Shown here piece after piece: positions 1 to 8,276 of a stretch of DNA of 42,827 nucleotides. The position numbers were made by a program, and so were the translations under genes. The notes below the pieces were generated by a model. That model ran no database searches. It was not told where the DNA came from and saw only the letters and a list, made by a program, of their open reading frames with translations. Positions within the stretch are counted from its first letter, which is position 1, and each line of letters opens with the position of its first letter. This DNA comes from Pelagophyceae sp. CCMP2097 (lineage: Eukaryota; Sar; Pelagophyceae), in the NCBI GenBank assembly GCA_026770575.1, contig MU657406.1:14908-57734 (forward strand), given 5' to 3'.

Positions 1-22
1 CTTGCCAAATGGTGATCACACT

Positions 23-169
23 GTGCGGCGAGACTTCGTGCGGCGAGACTTTGTGCGGCGAGACATCGTGCGGCGAGACTTCGTGCGGCGAGACATCGTG
101 CGGCGAGGCATCGTGCGGCGATACTTCGTGCGGCGAGACATCGTGCGGCGAGACATCGTGTGGCGAGAG
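23..169. repeat. 15-bp minisatellite
   Basis: About ten head-to-tail copies of a 15-bp unit, consensus GTGCGGCGAGACWTC. Copies differ at one or two bases (positions 12-13, and single changes in the 6th, 7th and last copies). The period is a multiple of three, so the array is open in several frames, but no start, domain or splice context supports coding. Confidence 0.9.
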
Positions 170-376
170 AGCTCCTTCGCGGGAGCTGATAAAGGGATTG
201 GAGCGAGGTGATCTGCGCGATCGCTTCTCGTCACGCTGCTCGCACAGAGGGCGTAGCGTCGGATTGGTCGCCCGCATGGACCGAGGTGATGTCCCAGAGC
301 GTGCGATCCAAAAGTCGTGGAAGCGACCGGGGTGTGCAGTAACGAGCGCTGCGCGGAGAGGAGGAGGAGCGAGACG

Positions 377-436
377 GAACGTCATAGAAGTACGTTGAAC
401 GTCATAGAAGTACGTTGAACTTCATCGAAGTACGTT
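377..436. repeat. 20-bp tandem repeat, three copies
   Basis: Three adjacent 20-bp units starting at 377, 397 and 417. The first two are identical; the third differs at two bases (T for G in GAACGTC, C for A in CATAG). No function seen. Confidence 0.9.
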
Positions 437-972
437 TCGCGCCCACCCCGGCCCCGGCTTCCATATCAATATGGGTATTGGCTTTGAACAAAGCTCGCGA
501 TACAACGCTCGCTAAAGGAGAGTGCTGAGTTCGACCTTAACGATCCCATCTCTCGCAAACCGGAGGACACCGGTCCGTCCGTGCAGTTTTAAAGGCCCTA
601 AGGAGCAGTTCGAGGCGTTGCGGCGGCCTGTGATGCTCGGCGTTGGCTGAGTTAGATCGGGGAAGGACGTGGCTTCAATCCAGCGCGCTGTGCGCGTCGG
701 AACGCTCGTAGCCACCGTAAATGTCCTCGAGGAGAGGACTAGATTTAGTCCCTGTCGGCTCCTCGTTAAGACGCTGCCTTCTAGGAGGAGCCGCATGCCC
801 AGAGCAGCTCACGGGACACTCAGGACCCCCATTAAGGCGACTCACGCCAGCCCAAACCCGTCTGGCTGGCCGGAAACCGGCCATTATGAGGCCTCATTTA
901 TAAGGTCGATTTTTCGTCACGGACGGACCGATGTCCTCTAGTTTACGAGAGAGGGGAATCGAAAAGACGTCG
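437..972. other. intergenic, no gene seen
   Basis: No reading frame here has a recognisable domain or a consistent splice pattern. I looked for rRNA- and tRNA-like segments and saw none that held up. It presumably carries the promoter of the dehydrogenase at 973. Confidence 0.5.
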
Positions 973-1922
973 ATGCGCGCCTCCCGCGCCGTGGCCGCCG
1001 CCGCGCTGATGGCCCACGCGAATGCGCTGCGGCACGTGCTGGTGACGGGCGCGAACAAAGGTAAATTGCTTCTCTTGGAACCCGGTAGGTTGACATAGGA
1101 ATAGGTGTCGGTCTGCAGATCGCGCGGAAGATCCTAACGGACTCAGACGCATCCGTCATCATCGGCGCGCGCACCGCATCCAACGGCGCGGCGGCTCTCG
1201 CCGACCTTTCCTCGGTGCCCGGATCGGCGGGGCGAGTCTCCTGTATCGACCTCGACGTCTGCTGCGAAGCTTCCGTCGCCGCCGCGAGAAAGCAAATCGG
1301 CCTCGAATTCGGCTCTTTATACGGCCTCGTCAACAACGCTGGCGTCGGCTTTGGTCGCAGCGTGGCTGAGACGCTTGCGACGAACTTTTATGGCACCAAG
1401 CGAGTCTGCGACGCCATGATAGACCTCATCGACACTCCTGGCGGCCGAATCGTCAACATCGCGTCGGCGTCGGGGCCCATGTTCGTCAGCCGCCTCGGCG
1501 AATCGGCCGTGTTCACCCAGCCGGCGACGTGGGACGAGCTCGACAAGACTCTCCAAAGGTGCCTTTCCACCGGCGCTCCGCTCTTCTTCGACGGGCCCGA
1601 TAGGTACGCCGCGGCGCCGGACTACGAGGGCGCGGCCTACGGCCTCTCCAAGGCTGCGCTGAGCGCGTACACTTCGCAGTTGGCGCTCCAACGCCCAGAC
1701 CTCAAAGTCAACGCCTGCTCACCCGGCTTCATCCTCACAGACCTCACGCAGGGCATGGGCGCGACGCAGCGGCCCGCCGAGTCCAAGTGCCACGTCGCGC
1801 CTTTGTTTCTTCTCTTCGGCGAACCCGAAGGGAACGGCCGCTACTACGGGTCTGACGCAGTCCGCTCGCCCCTCGACAAATACCGCGGGCCCGGCGAACC
1901 GCCCTACGCGCCGACAGAGTAG
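973..1922 (+). CDS. short-chain dehydrogenase/reductase (carbonyl-reductase-like)
   Basis: Exons 973-1060 and 1099-1922, joined over a 38-bp intron (GTAAAT...CATAG); 303 residues. The intron splits the Rossmann motif codon and splicing restores TGANKGIGVG (residues 25-34), the NAD(P)-binding glycine motif of classical SDR enzymes. Further on come NNAG, the catalytic Ser in NIASASG, and Tyr-x3-Lys in AYGLSKAAL, so the catalytic set is complete. The segment between Ser and Tyr is long, as in human carbonyl reductase CBR1-like enzymes. The first about 18 residues are alanine-rich and hydrophobic and may be a targeting leader. Expected reaction: NAD(P)H-dependent reduction of a carbonyl; substrate cannot be told. 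Convergent with the receptor gene ending at 2202. Confidence 0.88.
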
Positions 1923-2201
1923 GAGACCCGAGTAATGGTCACGCTCCTCTTGCCACGAAGCTCTGAACCACGCAGCACGGGAGACGTCCGACTCGTATGG
2001 CGGGGCTTGGTCGGTGCTTTCGTCGTACCGGACGCGCGCCGGGTGCTGCAGCAGAGCCTCGAGACTCTTAGCGCCCCCGTGAACTCGGGCTCTCGTACAA
2101 GACTGCGGCGACTTTTGAGGGGACCACCCGTCGACAGAGGCCCACGTCCCTTCAAATTCGTTCGCGCGTCGTCAACGTTGTTAGGCTTAGTGCGCTGCCT
2201 T

Positions 2202-3861
2202 TTAGAGGGACTCTGAGATGTGGCCGCGGTCGCAGTAGTCGGTTTCGTCCTCAAAATCGGCGTCGAGGAACGGGCTGCGCGCCGCCACGTCGTTGGACTG
2301 ATACGACTGGAATTGTCTCGTCTTGAGGTTGCGAGACGCCTTGCGCGCCGCAGCGAAGCTGCGCATGCTCGGCAGCTCCACCTGGCGGCGCAGATATCGG
2401 CGCGAGGAGCGGCGCGCAAGTCAGAGCAGGAGGGCCGGGTGCTCGAGGGCCGGGTGCTCGGGGGGCGGGTGCTCGGGGGGCGGGTGGTCGAGGGCCGGGT
2501 GCTCGAGTTCAGGCGGGCGGTCTTCCCCAGAGGCGTCTTTCCCCTGTCCGTTTGGCACGCCGCTGGAGTCGTTGCACGCGTCGACGGATCCGTAGCCGTA
2601 AACCTTTGGATCCGTTGCGGGGCACCTTCCACTCTCAAAGCGTTCTCAAAAGCGGGAGACGCCGGTTTGGTGGGGACCCCCGTGGTGTCGCGGACCTGCC
2701 GCAGACGCGTGATATTATGGCGCGCGTCCCAAAGAGATGAAGACGCACGAGGTATCGGAGCTTGCGGGAGCAGAGCACCAGCGCTAATCCGAAGCCGAGC
2801 GTGGAGAGGCCGACGTAGTACAACGCGCCGTGCGCCGCGGCGACTGCGACGACGACGACGCGCTCCGCGAGAGGCTCGGAGCACGACGGCCCGCCCCAGG
2901 GCGCGGCGCACAAGCAGCGCGCAACGCCGTTCCCGCCGCCGACGGTGCGGCCGGCTTCCAGACCGTCGTAGCCGCAGATTCCACGGTTGTGGCATACCAT
3001 GCCTTCGGCCCGCGGGCACTCGCGCGGGCAGCCGTACTCCGAATTTAAAGTGACGCTATAAGCACAGCCCGACTCCTCTGTAATCTGCTCCAAAAAGGGC
3101 ACTGAGGAGATGTGGTCGTTGCAGATGAGGTTAATTTGCATTGAACGGCGGCAATAATTCCTCCCGTTAACTTCGGCATCGCAGGCGTCCCTCGTCGTCG
3201 GCGACCCGGTCTCGCACGTGTTGCCGCCGTCGTATTTCAGGAAGATGCCCGCCGCCGGCGCCTGCAGGTTGAGCAAACCCGCGGAGACGTGCTGCGCGGC
3301 GCCCTCGGGGCCGACGTATTCCCCGCCGCAGCGGTAGCACTGAGTACCGCCGTCCATGACTTGATAAGCAGGCGAGAAGCCCGTCAATTTCTCAAGAGCA
3401 GAGCCCGTCGTGACGTTGCACCTATGGTGGCGTCAGTCGATTCGCAAAGACTGAGACCGACGCGAGCTCCGACAGAGGTTGTCTGCTCGTTTGGAGCGTC
3501 TCTTTTCAGCGTTTTGGCGAGACGCCGGTTTGCACGCCGGGGCGATCTCGAGCGGATCGATGCCTCGGCACATGCCGATGACATACTTAGTGTCACTCTG
3601 AGCTTGCACATCCTCCACGACGTAGTGCTCGGCCCGCTGCAGCGGCGTCAAATCCCAAGACAGGCCCGCCCACTCGTAGACGCACGCCCCCGCGTCCCAT
3701 GTCTACAGAGAGTCGCGCGTCGACGCGGCACTCGATGGCCGAAAGTAGAGGAGACGCACCCCGGCGTCGCAGATCTCAAACTCGCTTATGCACCGCCTTT
3801 GCGCCTCGCACCACGTGTGTCCGCTCGTCAGGCTGCAGCCGTGCACGTCCTCGACCGTCAT
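2202..3861 (-). CDS. MRH-domain, EGF-like, single-pass receptor-like protein
   Basis: Exons 3861-3760, 3702-3524, 3421-2749, 2381-2202; 377 residues. Order: a short Cys-rich segment (GHTWCEAQRRC), then an MRH-like lectin domain from about residue 35 (SWDLTPL, YVIGMC, and later LICNDH, GCAYSVTL), an EGF-like Cys cluster (CHNRGICGYD to APWGGPSC), one membrane helix (VVVAVAAAHGALYYVGL region) and a 60-residue cytoplasmic tail with an acidic end (DADFEDETDYCD). MRH proteins such as mannose-6-phosphate receptors bind lumenal glycans and sort cargo; that role is inferred here. No signal peptide is visible at the first ATG, so an upstream exon is probably missing. The second intron is ambiguous: 3523-3422, or a 36-bp alternative with the same phase. 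The last intron holds a minisatellite. Confidence 0.68.
2431..2505. repeat. intronic 15-bp minisatellite
   Basis: Five copies of a 15-bp G-rich unit, consensus RGGGSCGGGTGCTCG, at 2431, 2446, 2461, 2476 and 2491. It lies inside the third intron of the MRH receptor gene (2748-2382). Confidence 0.9.
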
Positions 3862-4084
3862 GGTGGGAGCCGGACCCGCGCCTTCCGACACTGTCGAATT
3901 AGATTATCACCGGAAATTATTTAACTTTTTTTTGCCCTTGAATGATGAGTGGCGCCACGCCAACCACCACCACGAGACGCCCTGGAGGCGCTTGTTGGCT
4001 TTTCATGAACTATCCTTATTTTGGCGAGTCTCTGCGAAAGCTTCTTAATTTAGTAGTTAATCAAGTCTAAACCCTCAGTACCCA

Positions 4085-4225
4085 AATTAAAAGTCGATAA
4101 AGGCGCCAAGGACAGTGCGTACAACTTGGACAGTCGTGATGGGGCACCGTGCCCGATCGCGACTGTCCAAGTTGTACGACCTTTCCTTGCTTCCTTTAGT
4201 GGTTTTTGATTTTTCGCGGTTTGGG
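4085..4225. repeat. long foldback hairpin
   Basis: A perfect 19-bp inverted repeat (4118-4136 with 4160-4178) has a 23-base loop that itself contains a 6-bp hairpin (4142-4147 with 4149-4154). Outside the perfect stem the arms remain similar for about another 30 bp (for example TAAAGGCGCCAAGG against TAAAGGAAGCAAGG), so the arms are about 50-60 bp each. Could be a foldback MITE or a small-RNA hairpin precursor; nothing decides. Confidence 0.75.
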
Positions 4226-4424
4226 AAGTTTCTTCTTCGCGCGCTGGTCTCCGAGGCGGCAACTAGTACGACTGGAGGGGGCGGCAAGAACGCACGCGCT
4301 AAAAATAGTTAAATTTGGCGATTTCTGTTAGGCGAATTCGACAGTGCGAAGTCACTGTCGATAGGAATAAACCTTACCGCCTCACGGACTGACCCTGTAA
4401 TTTTTGGAGACGACGGGTGTCTTA

Positions 4425-5156
4425 CAATTGTACAAGGGGTTTCGCTAATGACGCCGAGGACTTTCTGTCCATCGCAGTTTTCGTCGGTTGGAGTTTGGGT
4501 CTGTTGGGAGTGATAGAGGACGTCGCGCTGAGTCCCATGATGCCCGATACTATAGAAATTGTTTGTTAAAAACGCTCAAACTAAAAATCTGAACGTCTGT
4601 TTTGGCGCGTCTGAAGCGCCACTCGCGGCAATCGTATAGTATTTATCATATACCACCCCAGTACGTATGGACCCACCCCGCTACATAGCCAGAATTTCGA
4701 TTCCTGCGATCCTGCGATGGTCAGCCGGGCCCGAACCTTCGCAATACGGAGGCAAAATCGGTTCAAAATCAAGGTAAAGAGGCAAATAAAGATTTTATCA
4801 AGTCCAAAATATTGGGGGAAACGCTTGTTCACGCCCTTGCAAGGCGCCCTCCTCGAGGCTGATCATGTAGTGGACACCCCGGGGGGCAGGGAGGCCCATA
4901 GCAACCACGCCCACCCCCGCAGGCGGCCTCTGGGAGGCACAACTTTGCGCCACTTGAGGTCGGCATTATCGCCGATACCCCTTGTAGGGGTGAAAAAACA
5001 CCTGATCCAAGTAAGCAGCCGAGACTGCACATCGAGGGGCGGCTGTTGACATGAAAATATGACACTATCTGTCACTGACGTATGGAATTGTAGGGGGGGG
5101 GTATATTCACATGCACGGCGCGTGTACAGGACGAGCAGCCAAATTGGAGTAGAAAC
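4425..5156. mobile_element. 732-bp insertion with 8-bp direct repeat
   Basis: The octamer GTGTCTTA occurs on both sides (4417-4424 and 5157-5164). The opposite inverted arm carries it once, uninterrupted, at 7509-7502. This is the pattern of an insertion with an 8-bp target-site duplication, as made by hAT-type transposases. I see no convincing terminal inverted repeats and no transposase frame, so the class is open. Confidence 0.5.
4989..5045 (+). repeat. 57-bp dispersed repeat
   Basis: A segment beginning GGGTGAAAAAACACCTGATC recurs in direct orientation at 7890-7945 and, for its first half, inverted at 7471-7501. No coding potential seen. Confidence 0.7.
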
Positions 5157-5578
5157 GTGTCTTAGGGGGGGATCAAGGATCTCAGGCAGTTCTCGTTGGA
5201 ATGAAGCGCTGAAGGTCTCTATCGACGCGCCTTGGACCCGCAGGGTCGACCCGCACGTTTGTTTCGCGTTGCGGCGGCCCCTTGGGCGGGAGCGACGCGG
5301 CCTCGGAGGGCGCGTCAGGGGCATGCGTCCGGGCCCTTGCGGGACCCGCCACGCGCCGGTAGCCGGCGGGAACTGCGCTTAGGCGCCCAAAACCAACCCG
5401 ACCGGGTCTCAGCTACCGCGACCGCGGCCCGCGCGCGACACGACCGGTTGGAGCAAGATCTTTTTTTGCCCGAAGAGAAGTAGACAAGAAATGGAGTCGA
5501 TAACAAGAGCGCGCCGGAGGCACACGGAGGACCCGACTTCGAGCGAAGGATACAGACAAATCCCATTGCAATGCCCAC

Positions 5579-6344
5579 TATAGGTGGCACTGTAAAATAA
5601 TTTGTAAAAACTGTATTTGATTTTACATGTAATTACATGTAATTACACGACCCCCAAATTTTGCCTTTGTAGTGCCCTTGGAAATACATCTCCAATCCAT
5701 CGATATTTGTGAATTCCGGGCGCCTTGCATCGTGAAATTGTGGCTTTTCCCCACTTGTTTGAACAAAAGTTGGACTTTTACCCCAAAAACATGCACATGC
5801 AGAGCCACACCTCGTATTTGAGCTCGTCAGTTCGCCGGTGCGACTCGGCGGAGCCTCCCGCTCGCGCTAAGCCCCGTTGCGCCTCGTTTGAGCGCCTCTA
5901 AAAATATGACCTTCACTTTACACTGTAAATACGTGTGTAACAGTAATTACACTGTAATTACAGTAAAAATCGCAAAAAGTCCATTAACCCCGGCCAAAAA
6001 TCGAAGTACGAAAACAAAAAGCGGGAATTTCAAAAAAATACGAAAATCCCACTGTTGACCCCTCGCAGTTTGCGAACACCAAAAGTTGCGACTTCCCGCC
6101 GAAAATCGTAGATTCTGGGCTCCATTTCAGCTGAAATGGGGCAATAACATTGATTTTCACATGAAATAGAGTCAAATCTCTTGATTTTCACACGAAATTG
6201 CTGGATTTTAATTATTGAGTGACGTTTTGAAATATTGAAAAGTCCATAAATTTTAAAATATTTCCCGCCCACAGAAACGGAACAGCGAAAACGAAAGTGG
6301 ATTTTCCCGTGTGGTGTAAATTGGGAAAGTGGCTGGGTCCCTCA
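5579..6344. mobile_element. 766-bp insertion relative to other repeat copies
   Basis: The two other copies run directly from ATGCCCAC (or ATGGCCAC) into GTAAATAATT; here 766 AT-rich bases intervene. The insert carries repeated TGTAATTAC-type words near 5628-5647 and 5925-5965. No clear target-site duplication or terminal repeats were found, so deletion in the other copies is also possible, though two independent identical deletions are less likely. Confidence 0.5.
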
Positions 6345-6698
6345 GTAAATAATTAAAAATCTTTTAACTTATCGCTGAACCTTCAAATCCTCCTTATATT
6401 TATTTATTATTATTTTATTTCTTATTGAGCTATTTCTTTTTGTTTTTTTTGCGGCCGACCAGATTCGAACCTGTGGCCAAAAACTTCTTCCATCATGATT
6501 CCAATGAGGCTCCTGCTCGACCTCCACTCCCAATTTTAGCAATCGCATCAACCATCAATCGCTGAATCGGCCGAGTTGCTGCCCTTTTCTTCCCGAAGGT
6601 GGAACCTCGCGGATTTGCCTGTGGACAGACAGACAGAAGGACGGACGGACAGACGGACGGACGGACGGACGGACGGACAGACAAAATTGCCCCTGGTA

Positions 6699-7062
6699 GA
6701 GTGAAGGTCAATTTAAGAACCTGGTCAATTTAAGAACCGACGAAAAAATCGACAAACGACGTTCAATATCTTAATAAGGCATTAATAAGAGCCAATTAAA
6801 ATCCATTAAATCCCTTATTGGGGTATTATCCGGCTCCGGGGGCCCGGTTCTTAATCTGACCGGTTATTTTTTAAGAACCGATGGTCGGTCCGGACTCTGC
6901 CTATGCTAAATTTCTCACAGAGGTCCTCCGCGGACGCCATGATTTGTGGGTGGGTGGAGGGGACCCAGGCGCGTCCCCTGGCAGCGTCAAAACCGCAAAC
7001 AACGGCGTCGCCGGGCCGCTGATTTTTTTTCGCTTAGCCGGTTCTTAAATTGACCTTTACTC
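6699..7062. mobile_element. MITE with TA target-site duplication
   Basis: A 364-bp non-coding element with 23-bp terminal inverted repeats: GAGTGAAGGTCAATTTAAG at the left and, on the other strand, GAGTAAAGGTCAATTTAAG at the right; one mismatch. It is flanked by TA on both sides (6697-6698, 7063-7064). The homologous site in the copy near 22206 reads GGTAATCC with a single TA, which is the empty site. TA duplication plus short TIRs is typical of Tc1/mariner-related MITEs; the autonomous partner is not in the window. The TIR core is repeated just inside the left end (6715-6738). Confidence 0.85.
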
Positions 7063-7077
7063 TAATCCTTAAATCAA

Positions 7078-7140
7078 AGGACCCGAAGGGCCCTTGCCGT
7101 AAACTGAAGTTGATTAAACGGCAAGGACCCTTCGGGTCCT
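7078..7140. repeat. 63-bp hairpin, copy 1
   Basis: Arms 7078-7100 and 7118-7140 (23 bp, one mismatch) around a 17-base loop. The same hairpin, inverted, lies at 22130-22192 at the matching end of the second composite repeat, so it is probably a structural end of that repeat family. Confidence 0.85.
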
Positions 7141-7236
7141 CAATTAAATCCTTTTGGAGAAAACGCTTGTTGGCCGTGTCGCTCCGAGGTGCCGAGACGC
7201 CCGCGATGCGCTGTTGCGGCCGGTTCCGGGCGCTGC

Positions 7237-7560
7237 CGGGTTGGTTTTGGGCGCCTAAGCGCAGTTCCCGCCGGCTACCGGCGCGCGGCGGGTCCCGCAA
7301 GGGCCCGGACGCATGCTCCTCACGCGCCCTCCGAGGCCGCGTCGCTCCCGCCCAAGGGGCCGCCGCAACGCGAAACAAACGTGCGGGTCGACCCTGCGGG
7401 TCCAAAGCGCGTCGATAGAGACCTTCAGCGCTTCATTCCAACGAGAACTGCCTGAGATCCTTGACCCCCCCTGCTTCTCGGATCAAGTGGTTTTTCACCC
7501 CTAAGACACCCGTCGTCTCCAAAAATTACAGGGTCAGTCCTGAAGCAAAGGTAAGGTTCT
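7237..7560. repeat. right arm of long inverted repeat
   Basis: Reverse complement of 4365-4424 plus 5157-5400, uninterrupted. The arms enclose about 1.8 kb holding composite repeat copy 1, the MITE and the hairpin. A reading frame crosses both arms, but it has no domain and no start, and the similarity covers non-coding flanks equally, so I do not call a gene. Confidence 0.8.
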
Positions 7561-7562
7561 CG

Positions 7563-8276
7563 CTGAATTTCTACTTGGGAATTCCTAGCTCCGGAGGCAA
7601 AAAGGCACAGACGGAGGAAAGGACCCAGGCCATGTCTGGGCCGCGGCGCGGTACATCCACATCCCGAATAAGCCCGATAAAGCCGCTGACGCCATCGCCC
7701 CCCAACCGGCAACCCCAACGAACCACGACCGAAGTGCCAAAGTGACTGGGCACCCATACCACCGCGAGGAGACGCCGCGCTATATGTGCTGACGCGCTCT
7801 CCGAAGCCTTGGCTCCGGGCCTCTAGGCCTGGTTGCCAACCTTTGACTCGGGTTTGGCGGTTATTCCCCTTTGGGGCAGCCCCACCCAGGGTGAGAAAAC
7901 CACTTGATCCAAGAGGCAGCCGAGACTGAACATCAAGGGTGGATTTTAAGCAAGCAAGGTTTATTCGACACTCAAAATTCGGCGATGGCCTCGAGGGCGT
8001 CAGTGGCACACGCCGTTGCCACAGAGCGCCCTCCCACCTGAGGAGGGTGCTTCAAAGCGGGGCGGGCTGCTCTGGCGCTCGTAGGAATCACTGCCCGATT
8101 CTGGTGTTCGAGAGCCTCCGCCAGGGACGCTCCTTGCGAACCGCCGAAGCTCGCGGCGCGTGAAGGACCCTTGACGGCGCCGGCATCCGCGCGTAATTTT
8201 GGCGATTGCAGAAGGTGACGGTTGGCCGGAGGCGGTCTTCTCCGGTGAGCTCGGACTGTCCAACGGGGCCGCGTCG
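7563..8276. other. intergenic, repeat remnant, no gene seen
   Basis: Holds the third copy of the 57-bp repeat (7890-7945). Frames on the minus strand between 8000 and 8456 are open but lie across the first exon of the plus-strand kinesin gene and show no domain. Confidence 0.45.

Larger units (their letters stand above)
4365..5400. repeat. left arm of long inverted repeat, interrupted
   Basis: Segments 4365-4424 and 5157-5400 are the reverse complement of 7237-7560 with few differences. The 235-bp core (5166-5400 against 7237-7471) is about 95% identical by eye. The arm is split by a 732-bp insertion at 4425-5156. A short piece next to the insertion (about 30 bp, found at 7471-7501) is missing from this arm. 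Confidence 0.8.
5501..7064. repeat. tRNA-like composite repeat, copy 1 (two nested insertions)
   Basis: Homologous to 22130-22617 (inverted) and 42468-42665 (direct). Order here: 5501-5578; a 766-bp stretch 5579-6344 absent from the other copies; 6345-6698 with an A/T-rich part, a tRNA-like segment (6450-6571, minus strand) and a (GGAC)n run (6622-6683); then the MITE at 6699. The minus-strand tRNA-like part has a B-box-like GGTTCGAATCT and ends pairing GGCCGA with TCGGCC, as expected for a degenerate pol III SINE head. It is about 120 nt long and lacks a proper cloverleaf, so it is not a working tRNA. Confidence 0.7.

Noticed and set aside
590..650. possible rRNA fragment
   Set aside because: Similarity to small-subunit rRNA was limited to a few short words and did not extend.
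1904..3019. 371-codon open frame on the minus strand
   Set aside because: Overlaps exons of the MRH gene in another frame and runs through its intron; Arg-rich with no domain.
3422..3457. 36-bp alternative intron in the MRH gene
   Set aside because: Phase fits, but it would retain a basic insert in the MRH domain; the 102-bp choice gives a more compact domain. Not excluded.
7425..8009. 194-codon minus-strand frame and its partner at 4863-5324
   Set aside because: Both are the translated sides of dispersed repeats; similarity covers non-coding flanks equally.
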